Source: Sphingorhabdus sp. M41
GTDB taxonomy: Bacteria; Pseudomonadota; Alphaproteobacteria; Sphingomonadales; Sphingomonadaceae
Length of the DNA stretch: 64,000 nt
Reading direction: 5' to 3'
NCBI RefSeq assembly: GCF_001586275.1
Contig: NZ_CP014545.1
Span: 2,630,501 to 2,694,500 of the forward strand
This document shows, in pieces, positions 26,589 through 34,786 of the stretch. The translations under genes were made by a program, and so were the position numbers. How positions within the stretch are numbered: the first letter of the stretch is position 1; each line of letters begins with the position of its first letter. The notes below the pieces were generated by a model. It saw only the letters and a list, made by a program, of their open reading frames with translations. It was not told the DNA's origin and did no database searches.

Positions 26589-27353
26589 CTATTCTGTCCG
26601 CAACATCGGATGGGGGACTGCGTCAAGATCCAGAGCAAGCTGATAGCGATCACCCCGATATTGTGCGATCGTACGCGCCATCGGTTTGCCGTCCTCACTG
26701 CGCAGCAACCGCTCGATCCGGAGAAGCGGAGCACGCGGTTCCAGCTCCAGGCGCAAGGCAATCTCTGGCCCTGCCGCCACAGCCGAAATGACCTGTTGGC
26801 CGGCCCGGATCTCCCGACCGCTATGGCTGAGCAATTCTAGCAAGGGATTGTTCGCTAGCTTCTCCTCGCTGACCCACTGTGTGGCTTCTAACGGCAAGAT
26901 GCTTTCGATTATTCCCAGTGGCAAATTCTTTACAAGACGGAGCCTCTCCACTCGCAAGATGCGTTGCTGACATTCGATTTCGAGTGCAGCGGACTCTTCA
27001 AGAGTAGCCTCACTCACTTCATAGGAAATTATCTTTACCAGCGTTTCACGACCGAAGGCGATCAGCGAATCGATCGTGGTCCGACCATCGGAATCCGTTG
27101 GCAGCGGCGAACGATAGATGACCTTGGTTCCCGTCCGTCGGCGGCGTTCCACCAAGCCGTTTTCGGACAGCTCTTTCATCGCACGCCGGGCGGTTATACG
27201 GGATACACCAAACTGCTCGGAAAGTTCATGCTCGGTCGGCAACGACGCGCCATATGACAGTTCTCCGGACTTTATCCGGTCACGCAGCGAAGAATAGATC
27301 TGGTAGTAGAGAGGCAATGCTGCCGCTCGTTGACCAACTTTTGCATATTCCAT
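26589..27353 (-). CDS. GntR-family regulator, HutC/UTRA type
   Basis: 254 residues: N-terminal winged helix (LPLYYQIYSSLRDRIKSGEL, then GASLPTEHELSEQFGVSRIT and RRAMKELSENGLVERR) and a C-terminal UTRA effector domain (IECQQRILRVERLRL; ALRLELEPRAPLLRIERLL). Chosen start is the inner ATG; an upstream TTG directly abuts the GGGAGG motif. It follows leuCD2 on the same strand after 250 bp. It is the best candidate to bind the AT-rich repeats at the leuC2 and CaiB/HMG-CoA-lyase promoters. HutC-type regulators often respond to urocanate-like or amino-sugar ligands; the ligand here is unknown. Confidence 0.92.
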   Translation of the reverse strand: MEYAKVGQRAAALPLYYQIYSSLRDRIKSGELSYGASLPTEHELSEQFGVSRITARRAMKELSENGLVERRRRTGTKVIYRSPLPTDSDGRTTIDSLIAFGRETLVKIISYEVSEATLEESAALEIECQQRILRVERLRLVKNLPLGIIESILPLEATQWVSEEKLANNPLLELLSHSGREIRAGQQVISAVAAGPEIALRLELEPRAPLLRIERLLRSEDGKPMARTIAQYRGDRYQLALDLDAVPHPMLRTE

Positions 27354-27414
27354 TTTTCTGCGTAACAACCTCCCGATACGCCCATATCCCTTAGCACTAA
27401 GGCCCGGTCAATAG

Positions 27415-27600
27415 TCACGTGGACATGAGAGTTTCCATCTGGGTCGACGGTTGTTGGACAGCAGCACCTACTCTCACCATGAGTCTATCTTGAAATAGCG
27501 AGAGCATATTCAAGTGCAACGGCTGGTCGGGCCATTTTCTGATATTGAACCAGGCATGTTGAACAACCAGCACCGGTGAGGTCACCATCAATGCTCTTTT
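27415..27600 (-). pseudogene. Possible C-terminal remnant of an amidase-signature protein
   Basis: The frame ending here reads SPVLVVQHAWFNIRKWPD, then QPLHLNMLSLFQDRLMVRVG and AAVQQ before a stop. The spacing of Pro, the small residues and the Leu/Val-rich end resembles the last part of amidases (P-L-x-L-Q/N-x-x-x-x-x-F-x-D-x-x-L-x-x-V-x-x-A-x-x). No upstream amidase body exists, because the leuD2 gene occupies the region. This is weak, by-eye evidence; the 249-bp gap may simply be noncoding. Confidence 0.22.
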
Positions 27601-27602
27601 CC

Positions 27603-28190
27603 CTATAAATAGATCCAGGGCCGCTTGATCCGGTCTTGGCTGCGCCACGATGTGATGAGCGGTTGCGATAGCAATGTCCGGTCGATCTCGTCCTGACCGC
27701 TTATCAGGATCGCAGCGGATTCTTCGTCGATATCGAAAGACCAGCAAGAGCCATCGGTTCCGCATATCGCCCGTTCCGGGAGATTCACCGTCAAATTCAT
27801 CTGCCTTGACGCTATCGGCATTGTATCAGCCGTTGCCGGCAGGATGAAATTGCGAATGCAATTGCGCTTGAATATCGGGTTGAACGATGGTGCGACGATC
27901 ACCCGAAATCCATATTCTGCCAGAGCCCATACCGCCTGTTCCCGGCTAGAACCGCATCCGAAATTGGCTCCCCCGAGAAGGATGCTTGCCTCGGCAAATT
28001 CTGGACGATTGAGCACGAATTCCGGATCCGGTGTCCGGTCCTCGAGATAACGCCATCCGGCAAAAAGACCGCCTGCAAGCCCTCGCTTGGTCACCGAACG
28101 GATTTCGCGTGAAGGGATGATGATGTCCGTGTCGATATTATCCTGCAATAGTGGCACGGCCAGGCTGTCGACTGAGGTAAAAGCATTCAT
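27603..28190 (-). CDS. Aconitase-family hydro-lyase small subunit (LeuD-like), copy 2
   Basis: 195 residues. Motifs DNIDTDIIIPSREIRS and FGCGSSREQAVWALAEYGF identify the LeuD swivelling domain; IVAPSFNPIFKRNCIRN follows. The ATG overlaps the large-subunit stop (ATGA). The substrate loop after the DTD motif (SREIRSVTKRGLA) is different from copy 1, hinting at another diacid. Cytoplasmic partner of the LeuC-like subunit encoded immediately upstream. Confidence 0.9.
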   Translation of the reverse strand: MNAFTSVDSLAVPLLQDNIDTDIIIPSREIRSVTKRGLAGGLFAGWRYLEDRTPDPEFVLNRPEFAEASILLGGANFGCGSSREQAVWALAEYGFRVIVAPSFNPIFKRNCIRNFILPATADTMPIASRQMNLTVNLPERAICGTDGSCWSFDIDEESAAILISGQDEIDRTLLSQPLITSWRSQDRIKRPWIYL

Positions 28191-29629
28191 GCCTCGTCCT
28201 CCTGCTTTGCAGTGGCGTCCATGACAGCAAGCTCTCTGGCACTGGTGATCCGGCCGAGAATGGCCGAAGCCGCGACATTGGCCGGCGCTGCGATATGCGT
28301 GCGCGTCCCCTGCCCCTGACGATTCTCAAAATTGCGGTTGGTGGATGACATGACCCGATCCTGTGGACCAAAGCTCTCGCCGCCCACAAAGAAGCACATT
28401 GAGCATCCGGGCTCACGCCATTCGAACCCGGCTTCCAGAAAGATACGGTCGAGCCCTGCCTCTTCGGCGCGGCGCTTGACACTGCCGGAGCCGGGAACAC
28501 AAATCGCCCGGACCCCTGACGCGACTTTGCGCCCCTGCAATATCTCCGCGGCGCTTTTCAGATCTTCAAAACGCGCATTTGTGCAGGAACCAATAAAAGC
28601 GCCGTCAATCGAAAGGCCGGCAACCGGCTGCGTCGCATCCACTGCCATATAGGCAAGCGAGCGCTCTGCACCCGTAACATTGTCAACGGCGATATTTGGC
28701 GCGGTGCCAATCGCCGCCGATTGCTCGGGATTGGTGCCCCAACTGACCATTGGCATGATTTCGCTTGCATCAAATCTATGCTCGATATCGAATTGCGCAC
28801 CCTCGTCGCTGAAAAGCTGTCGCCAATCCGATATTGCAGCCAGCCACGCCTCACCAGTCGGCGCGTAGGGACGTCCTTGAAGATAATCGAAAACCTTGTC
28901 ATCCGGAGCGATAATCGCGGAAAAGGCACCCATTTCCGCGGCCATATTGCACAATGTCATTCGCCCTTCGATCGACATTTCGCTCACTGTGGTACCTGCA
29001 AATTCGACTATATGACCTTTGGCCCCTGAAGACCCGATGTGCGAGATGATATGCAGGGCAATATCCTTGCCCGTGACATCAAGCGCGCTATCTCCGTCAA
29101 TCATGATCCGCATGGTTTTCGGCTTTGCCAGACGCAGCGTCATTGTCGCCAATGCATGCTCTGCTTCGGTCGACCCGACACCCCAGGCGAGCCCGCCAAA
29201 AGCTCCCTGCGTGCAGGTATGACTATCGGGGCATACGAGAGTCACCCCTGGCAGGACAACCCCCTGTTCGGGCGAAATGACATGGACTATGCCCTGCCGC
29301 TCATCTCCAATATCGAACAGGGTCAAGCCAGCAGCCTTTGCGGCCTCTCGCGTTACACGGATAAATTCTGCGCCCGTGGGCATGGTTGTTTCATCCCCGC
29401 GACCGGGAAAAGTATCAACGACATGGTCCATAGTCACAAAGACATTTTCTGGTGCGACCACCTTGCGGCCATCTTCTGCCAAACTCTTCAGAGCAACGCC
29501 GCCCGTCCGCTCATGCAGCCATACCCGATCGATCGCGACCAGCGAAAACCCCTCGCCGACCTCAACTTCGTGAAGCTCCCATATCTTCTGGAAGATAGAT
29601 TGCGCCTTACCGGAAACTGAACTTTTCAT
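28187..29629 (-). CDS. Aconitase-family hydro-lyase large subunit (LeuC-like), copy 2
   Basis: 480 residues. [4Fe-4S] cysteines in FIGSCTNARFEDL and GCSMCFFVGG; HVISPEQGVVLPG and VCPDSHTCTQGAFGGLAWGVG also conserved. Start is one of two ATGs two codons apart; neither has a Shine-Dalgarno, but TATAAT lies only 10-16 bp upstream, pointing to leaderless mRNA. With leuD2 and the neighbouring CaiB and HMG-CoA-lyase-type enzymes it probably hydrates or dehydrates a methyl-branched C5 or larger diacid (citraconate/citramalate-like) for CoA-dependent cleavage. Leucine biosynthesis is unlikely from context. Confidence 0.9.
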   Translation of the reverse strand: MKSSVSGKAQSIFQKIWELHEVEVGEGFSLVAIDRVWLHERTGGVALKSLAEDGRKVVAPENVFVTMDHVVDTFPGRGDETTMPTGAEFIRVTREAAKAAGLTLFDIGDERQGIVHVISPEQGVVLPGVTLVCPDSHTCTQGAFGGLAWGVGSTEAEHALATMTLRLAKPKTMRIMIDGDSALDVTGKDIALHIISHIGSSGAKGHIVEFAGTTVSEMSIEGRMTLCNMAAEMGAFSAIIAPDDKVFDYLQGRPYAPTGEAWLAAISDWRQLFSDEGAQFDIEHRFDASEIMPMVSWGTNPEQSAAIGTAPNIAVDNVTGAERSLAYMAVDATQPVAGLSIDGAFIGSCTNARFEDLKSAAEILQGRKVASGVRAICVPGSGSVKRRAEEAGLDRIFLEAGFEWREPGCSMCFFVGGESFGPQDRVMSSTNRNFENRQGQGTRTHIAAPANVAASAILGRITSARELAVMDATAKQEDEA

Positions 29630-29632
29630 AGT

Positions 29633-29654
29633 CATTTGATATATTATTATACCA
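29633..29654. promoter_or_regulatory. AT-rich operator-like repeat and -10 element at the leuC2 start
   Basis: On the plus strand this reads CATTTG, then A, a TATATTA core, TT, and ATACCA. It matches the element at 30948-30969 at 19 of 22 positions. On the minus strand it contains TATAAT about 10 bp before the outer leuC2 ATG, so a bound regulator would cover the promoter and the start codon. I found no good -35. Confidence 0.5.
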
Positions 29655-29815
29655 TAATGGCCAAACAGAATTGGATCTTCATAAACTGTGTCTTTCAAAG
29701 CCGGATATGATCATAAACGCTTGATATTATTATATAAACTAACCTCGGGCCAATTGGTCTGCACAATCCGCAATTCAGACTAATCGCTCAGTGGTTATTT
29801 CGAATGCATGCGAGT

Positions 29816-30916
29816 CTAGTCAGCGTCAGGCAAATCGTGACGCAGTGGCATGCGATTGCCTTCGAATTCCAGGGGGAGGCCGGGCAAGCTGACCGTTTCA
29901 CCGTTGGATAGCGTCACGTCCAACAGCCCGCCGGCCTGGAGATGCGGGTCGTGAAACATGTCCTCCGGCCGCATGATCGGTGCGAAAGGCAAGCCGATCG
30001 ACTCCAGGCGGGCCAGCAGGTCCTCGCGGGTCATCCTTCCGATTAATTCTCGCAATGCCGGCATGAATGCATCGCGCTCCTCGACACGCTGGTTATTGGT
30101 CTCGAGCGCCGGATCAGCGAGCAGATCATCCAGAGCAAATTCCTTGCAGAAGGCATTCCACTGCGAGTCACTGACAACCCCGACGAACACCTGTTCGTCC
30201 TCGCGCGCTGTAGCGAATACGTCGTAAACCGCCCAAGCCGATACCCGAACCGGCATCGGCCTCGCAGCTTGGCCCGTCACAGCTCCCTGCGCCATATGCT
30301 GGCCGACAAGAAAGGCTGTGGTCTCGAACAGAGCGCATTGCACGTGCCCTCCCTCGCCATCTCGGTGCCGTCGCTCAAGGGCAGCAAGAATACCGATTAC
30401 GCCAAACATGCCGCCAGCGACATCGATTACCGAAGCCCCTGCACGCAATGGCTTGCCGGGTGGCCCCGTCATATAGGCAAGACCGCCCATCATCTGCGCC
30501 ACTTCGTCAAGAGCAGCACGTTTTTCATAAGGACCCTTTAAAAAGCCCTTGGCCGAACAATAAATCAGTCTTTCATTCTCGGATTTCAGATCATCATAGT
30601 CGAGACCCAGGCGGCGCATGGTTCCCGGTCGAAAATTCTCGATAACCACATCGGCCTTCAGGCACATTTCCCGGGCTCGGGAAGCGCCGTCTTTGCTCTT
30701 GAGGTCGAGCACAACGGCTTCCTTGTTGCGATTATACATCGGGAAATATCCCGAACCGGAACCGAGGAGCTTGCGGGTACGATCACCCCCCGGTGGCTCT
30801 ATCCGAGTCACATTCGCGCCCAAATCACCGAGTATCAACCCGACCGTGGGGCCCATTACCATATGCGTGAATTCGATCACCTCTAATCCGGCTAAAGGCA
30901 GCGTACGTTCTGACAT
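29816..30916 (-). CDS. CaiB/BaiF (class III) CoA-transferase
   Basis: 366 residues of the family III CoA-transferases, which move CoA between carboxylic acids through an aspartyl-CoA intermediate. Visible: AGLEVIEFTHMVMGPTVGLI near the N-terminus, GANVTRIEPPGGD, YNRNKEAVVLDLKSKDG, VVIENFRPGTMRRLGLDY (the usual location of the catalytic Asp is just beyond, around VDVAGG), and GAGASVIDVAGGMFGVIGIL-type helix. Good TGGAG site. It is divergent from the HMG-CoA-lyase-like gene by 77 bp. A succinyl-CoA:citramalate-type activation before C-C cleavage is the natural reading of this pair. Confidence 0.9.
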   Translation of the reverse strand: MSERTLPLAGLEVIEFTHMVMGPTVGLILGDLGANVTRIEPPGGDRTRKLLGSGSGYFPMYNRNKEAVVLDLKSKDGASRAREMCLKADVVIENFRPGTMRRLGLDYDDLKSENERLIYCSAKGFLKGPYEKRAALDEVAQMMGGLAYMTGPPGKPLRAGASVIDVAGGMFGVIGILAALERRHRDGEGGHVQCALFETTAFLVGQHMAQGAVTGQAARPMPVRVSAWAVYDVFATAREDEQVFVGVVSDSQWNAFCKEFALDDLLADPALETNNQRVEERDAFMPALRELIGRMTREDLLARLESIGLPFAPIMRPEDMFHDPHLQAGGLLDVTLSNGETVSLPGLPLEFEGNRMPLRHDLPDAD

Positions 30917-30947
30917 TAAAATCTCCAGTTGGCTCGACAGCTTGATT

Positions 30948-30969
30948 CATTTGTTATATTAACATACCA
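30948..30969. promoter_or_regulatory. AT-rich operator-like repeat in the CaiB/HMG-CoA-lyase divergent promoter
   Basis: Reads CATTTG, then T, a TATATTA core, AC, and ATACCA. Inside it is a perfect inverted repeat TGTTA-TAT-TAACA. Located in the 77-bp region between the two divergent genes and nearly identical to the element at the leuC2 start. Likely binding site of the GntR-family protein encoded at 26.6 kb. Confidence 0.55.
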
Positions 30970-30993
30970 ATTAGTCCTAGGAGAATTTGAACC

Positions 30994-31938
30994 TTGTCTA
31001 TCCTGATCAGTGAAGTCGGCCCGCGTGACGGCCTGCAAAATGTATCCGCCATCATGCCTACCGAAGCCAAGAAGGATTGGATCAAAGCCGAGGCAGCGGC
31101 AGGAATTCGCGAAATAGAGGTCGGCAGCTTCGTGCCGGCAAAACTGCTTCCCCAACTGGCGGATAGTGCTGAGATTGTCGCCTTTGCGCGCACCATCCCC
31201 AATCTTGTCGTCGCCGTATTGGTTCCCAATGCGCGGGGAGCTGCGGATGCGATTCGGGCAGGCGCGCACAAAATTACTCTGCCCCTTTCCGTGTCCGAGA
31301 CCCATTCTTTACGCAACCTGCGCCGCACCCATGTGCAAGTCATAGAAGAAGCGCGCACTATTGCCGGAATGATTTCAGCCTTGCCTGAAGACGATCGCCC
31401 CCATTTCGAAGGCAGCCTGTCGACAGCCTTTGGCTGCACGCTGGAAGGGTCTATTCCGGACAGCCAGATCGCTAGCCTTGCAGCAGCATTGATGGATGCG
31501 GGCTGCGACGAGGTAGGCTTGTCCGACACCACCGGTTATGCCAATCCTGTGTCGGTACGGCATCTCATCAAATTGGTGAGAGGTACAGTCGGCCAAAACG
31601 CGCTGACCGGAATTCACCTGCACAACACGCGAGGCCTCGGCCTTGCGAACGTTCTGGCCGCGCTTGAAGAAGGCCTCGACACGATCGATTCTTCGCTCGG
31701 GGGGCTAGGCGGCTGCCCCTTCGCTCCGGGTGCGAGCGGTAATATTGTAACCGAGGACCTCGCTTTCATGCTGGAATCAATGGGCCTCGATACGGGTGTG
31801 GACTTGGACAAACTGTTCGCAGTTCGGTCAATTATAGCGAATGCACTTCCAAATGAGCCTCTATATGGGTTCGTTACGGATGCCGGGATCCCACTCGGTT
31901 TTGAAAGTCGCACAGGAAAGGCGGTGCTATCGGCATGA
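30994..31938 (+). CDS. HMG-CoA lyase-like enzyme (HMGL/citramalyl-CoA lyase type)
   Basis: 314-residue TIM-barrel lyase. ISEVGPRDGLQN carries the metal-binding Asp, VGLSDTTGYANP is a conserved loop, HLHNTRGLGLANVLAALEEG holds the metal His residues, and GLGGCPFAPGASGN holds the catalytic Cys. The start appears to be TTG, with AGGAG 10 bp upstream; no ATG fits. Enzymes of this family cleave 3-hydroxy-3-methyl acyl-CoAs to acetyl-CoA plus a keto acid. Next to a CaiB protein and leuCD2, a citramalyl-CoA-like lyase role is favoured. First gene of a six-gene plus-strand operon. Confidence 0.9.
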   Translation: MSILISEVGPRDGLQNVSAIMPTEAKKDWIKAEAAAGIREIEVGSFVPAKLLPQLADSAEIVAFARTIPNLVVAVLVPNARGAADAIRAGAHKITLPLSVSETHSLRNLRRTHVQVIEEARTIAGMISALPEDDRPHFEGSLSTAFGCTLEGSIPDSQIASLAAALMDAGCDEVGLSDTTGYANPVSVRHLIKLVRGTVGQNALTGIHLHNTRGLGLANVLAALEEGLDTIDSSLGGLGGCPFAPGASGNIVTEDLAFMLESMGLDTGVDLDKLFAVRSIIANALPNEPLYGFVTDAGIPLGFESRTGKAVLSA

Positions 31939-32612
31939 CCCTCGGCACAAAAATGATCTGCGAAGGGCGCACCGCTCGCGAGATCTTTGAAGATGTAATG
32001 GCAAAGCCGAACCGCGCCAAATTCGGGTTCGGTGAGAAGCTGGCTATTGTTAATGTCGATTTCCAGAACGCCTATACCAATATGGCCGAATTCAAAACTG
32101 CCTATGAAACCGACCCGCGCCAGATCGAATATACAAATATGATATCCCGATTGGCGAGACAAGCCGATATGCCGGTCATCTGGACGCATGTCGCTTATGC
32201 CGGCGATGCCAGCGATGCCGGCGTGTGGGGTACCCGTACCGACACACCGGACAGCCTGCAGAATATCAAATATCAATCGCGTCGACACGAGTTTGATGAG
32301 CGATGTGAAATAGATCCACAGGATATGATCTATACCAAACGCATGCCATCAGCCTTTTTCGAGACACCGCTGCAAAGCCTTCTGGTTTGGCACAAAATCG
32401 ACACGCTGGTTATCACCGGTGGCTCCACGTCCGGTTGCATTCGCGCGACCGCAATCGACAGTCTTTCGCGGGGCTATCGCACGATCGTGCCCATCGAAAC
32501 CTGCGCTGACAAACACGAGAGCTATCACTTTGCGAACCTGACCGATCTGCAGCTTAAATATGCCGATGTAGAACCGGTTCAGACGGTAATTGACTGGCTG
32601 GAGGCGCGTTAA
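31935..32612 (+). CDS. Isochorismatase-like cysteine hydrolase (half-amidase type), copy 2
   Basis: 225 residues. Triad: Asp in AIVNVDFQNAYT, Lys in IYTKRMPSAFFET and Cys in GGSTSGCIRATAIDSLSRG. The TSGC(I/V)RA motif is shared with the copy at 20.7 kb and with N-carbamoylsarcosine amidohydrolase and maleamate amidohydrolase. It has an extra N-terminal 30 residues (CEGRTAREIFEDVM region) lacking in copy 1. ATG overlaps the HMG-CoA-lyase-like stop as ATGA. It precedes two imidase-like genes, consistent with hydrolysis of the half-amide they would produce. Confidence 0.9.
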   Translation: MTLGTKMICEGRTAREIFEDVMAKPNRAKFGFGEKLAIVNVDFQNAYTNMAEFKTAYETDPRQIEYTNMISRLARQADMPVIWTHVAYAGDASDAGVWGTRTDTPDSLQNIKYQSRRHEFDERCEIDPQDMIYTKRMPSAFFETPLQSLLVWHKIDTLVITGGSTSGCIRATAIDSLSRGYRTIVPIETCADKHESYHFANLTDLQLKYADVEPVQTVIDWLEAR

Positions 32613-33523
32613 TGCAGGAAGGTCAAAAAGATCCGGATCTTTATGATTTTCGACGTTGGCGTGACCGTGAGCAGATACGCTGGCCAGACGACAAAAAAGT
32701 GGCTGTATGGGTATCGCCCAACCTTGAATTCTACGAAATAGACCCGCCAGCCAACCCGCATCGCAAGAGTTGGACCAAGCCTCACCCCGACGTCGTGCCA
32801 TATAGCCATCGCGACTTTGCCAATAGGGTCGGTCACTGGCGCATGGCCGACGTGATGAGCAAATATGACTTTCCGGGATCCGTAAGCCTTTCGGTCGCTC
32901 TCTGCCAACATATTCCCGAAGTCGTTGAGGACGCAAATGCGCGTGGCTGGGAATTTTTCAGCCACGGCATCTACAATACCCGCTATTCTTACGGAATGGA
33001 CGAGACGCAGGAGCGGGCCATCATTGAGGATTCTATCCGCACCGTGCGTGAGGCGACTGGCCAGACAATCAAGGGCTGGCTAGCCCCTGCCCTGACGCAC
33101 ACCACGCGCACTCTGGACCTGATTGCTGAATATGGGCTGTCATACACTTGTGATCTCTACCACGATGACCAGCCGGGCGCGGTGAATGTGAAATCGGGAC
33201 AGCTGATTTCCATGCCCTACAGCCTCGAGGTCAACGACCATTACGGATTTTTTGTCTATAATATGAGCCCGCGCGATTATGCCGATGCGCTGATCCGCCA
33301 GTTCGAGCGCCTGGCCGCAGAGGGCGAGAAAGGCGGGACGGTCATGTGCATACCTTTGCACAGTTACTTGATCGGTCAGCCACACAGAATCGGTGCCTTT
33401 GAAGAGGTACTTCGCCATATCGCTGCTGACGGGCGCGCCTGGATCACTCGATCGGGAGATATTGCGGATCTTTTGACGAAAGAAAACGAACGCTCGAGCC
33501 ATGCCGAGAGGAGAGCGATATGA
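32612..33523 (+). CDS. Polysaccharide-deacetylase-fold hydrolase, imidase/allantoinase type, copy 2
   Basis: 303 residues. Opening IRWPDDKKVAVWVSPNLEFY, then HRDFANRVGHWRMADVM and the His of EFFSHGIYNTRYSYGMDE; GWLAPALTHTTRTLDLIAEYG and VMCIPLHSYLIGQPHRI carry the later conserved His residues. Like copy 1 it lacks the sugar-deacetylase TFDDG motif. It begins within the stop codon of the preceding amidohydrolase (TAATG) and overlaps the next gene by ATGA. Paired with copy 3, it may form a hetero-oligomer or handle different imides. Confidence 0.85.
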   Translation: MQEGQKDPDLYDFRRWRDREQIRWPDDKKVAVWVSPNLEFYEIDPPANPHRKSWTKPHPDVVPYSHRDFANRVGHWRMADVMSKYDFPGSVSLSVALCQHIPEVVEDANARGWEFFSHGIYNTRYSYGMDETQERAIIEDSIRTVREATGQTIKGWLAPALTHTTRTLDLIAEYGLSYTCDLYHDDQPGAVNVKSGQLISMPYSLEVNDHYGFFVYNMSPRDYADALIRQFERLAAEGEKGGTVMCIPLHSYLIGQPHRIGAFEEVLRHIAADGRAWITRSGDIADLLTKENERSSHAERRAI

Positions 33524-34449
33524 GCCTCGATCCCGCCTATCTTGAATATCCGATGCGTCGCCGGGGCATGGACCATGATCGCTATGGTTGGAGCAACCTG
33601 TTCCAGCGTCCCCCTGTCGTCTGGCCGGACAATAAATCAGTCGCAGTTCCGGTGGTAATCAGCCTTGAATGGTTCCCAATCATTCCCGAAGACGAACCCT
33701 TCCGAGCACCCGGCCACATGGTCACCCCCTATCCGGATTATCGCCACTATACATCGCGCGAATATGGCACGCGGGTCGGCTTCTATCGGCTGCTGGACAT
33801 GTGCAAGCGCTATGCCATACCCGCGACAGTGGCTATGAACGCGGCAATAGCCGAACGCTATCCGAAGATAGTAGAAGACGTTCTGACAGAAGGTCACGAG
33901 ATTGTTGCGCATGCGAGCGATATGAACGGCACAATCGCCAGTGGCATTGCACCGGATCGCCACGCTTCGATCATTGGCGAAAGCCTGGACACATTGGAGC
34001 GTATAGCCGGAAAGCGGCCCACGGGATGGCTGTCGATTGCGCGCTCACAGGCTTTTGACACGCCCGATCTGCTCGCCGCGGCCGGTGTCGAATATATGCT
34101 CGACTGGGTTAATGATGAATTGCCCTATAGCTTTGCCACAACGTCTGGCCCAATCATCAACTTGCCGCTCAATCACGAGATTTCGGACCGGCAGATCATC
34201 AACGTCCAACAGCAGTCCATCGATTCTTACGCTCTGCAGATCGAGGATGCTTGCGACTGGCTAGAGAAAGAGTCCGCAGGCCATGGCGGGCGCATGTTAC
34301 CGCTACACCTCACGCCCTATATCACGGGTCTTCCCTATCGTATCGAAGCGCTCGAAGCGATGTTTGCTCGACTCTCGGCGCGCGAAACCACCTGGTTTGC
34401 AACGGCGGACCAGGTGGTTGCTTCGGCCAGATCACAACTCATAAATTGA
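33520..34449 (+). CDS. Polysaccharide-deacetylase-fold hydrolase, imidase/allantoinase type, copy 3
   Basis: 309 residues, same fold as copies 1 and 2: WPDNKSVAVPVVISLEWFP, then HYTSREYGTRVGFYRLLDM and GWLSIARSQAFDTPDLLAAAG. The first metal His is kept (EIVAHASDMNGTIASG), but the loop after it lacks the His/Glu pattern seen in the sisters, and the later His lies in LPLHLTPYITGLPYRIEAL. It may be a specialised or regulatory subunit of copy 2, from which it is offset by only an ATGA overlap. Function inferred from family and operon. Confidence 0.83.
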   Translation: MSLDPAYLEYPMRRRGMDHDRYGWSNLFQRPPVVWPDNKSVAVPVVISLEWFPIIPEDEPFRAPGHMVTPYPDYRHYTSREYGTRVGFYRLLDMCKRYAIPATVAMNAAIAERYPKIVEDVLTEGHEIVAHASDMNGTIASGIAPDRHASIIGESLDTLERIAGKRPTGWLSIARSQAFDTPDLLAAAGVEYMLDWVNDELPYSFATTSGPIINLPLNHEISDRQIINVQQQSIDSYALQIEDACDWLEKESAGHGGRMLPLHLTPYITGLPYRIEALEAMFARLSARETTWFATADQVVASARSQLIN

Positions 34450-34465
34450 AGGAACGCTGAAAATA

Positions 34466-34786
34466 ATGACCCGAACTCCTTTACCACGCAAGCCCAACCG
34501 GCTCGATGCAATCGAGGGAGCGCGCGATCTGGACGAGCAGTTTCTGGCCATGATCGTAAGCCTGACATCCGAAGTAACAGTGTTGCGCGCCCGGCTCGAT
34601 GCTGCAGAGCGGCTGCTGGTCAAACGTGGTTCGCTGAACAAGGGGGAAGTGGACTCATTTGACCCGGACAGCGAAGCGCAAATCGAACGCGACGCGTTGC
34701 GCCGACGCACCATGCAAAAAATATTCCGACCGCTGCAAGAGGCCGCGCAAAAAGATCTGGAAGAAACCGAAAGGCGTGCACGATGA
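34466..34786 (+). CDS. Small helical protein paired with methyltransferase, copy 2
   Basis: 106 residues, alpha-helical with a heptad-like stretch at LDEQFLAMIVSLTSEVTVL and a charged C-terminus. Homologous to the 115-residue protein at 11.5 kb: shared MIxxLxxEVxVL, an (R)xL(L/K)xxG turn, a D-D/P-x-EA segment, RRxxM and EAA. Its stop overlaps the start of the adjacent methyltransferase-like gene (ATGA). In copy 1 the gene order is reversed, so linkage has survived rearrangement, which supports a functional pair. No known domain. Confidence 0.8.
   Translation: MTRTPLPRKPNRLDAIEGARDLDEQFLAMIVSLTSEVTVLRARLDAAERLLVKRGSLNKGEVDSFDPDSEAQIERDALRRRTMQKIFRPLQEAAQKDLEETERRAR

Noticed and set aside
7516-34449. 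Chitooligosaccharide or polysaccharide deacetylation
   Set aside because: The three proteins lack the TFDDG motif, and no glycan genes lie near; they fit the PuuE/imidase branch better.
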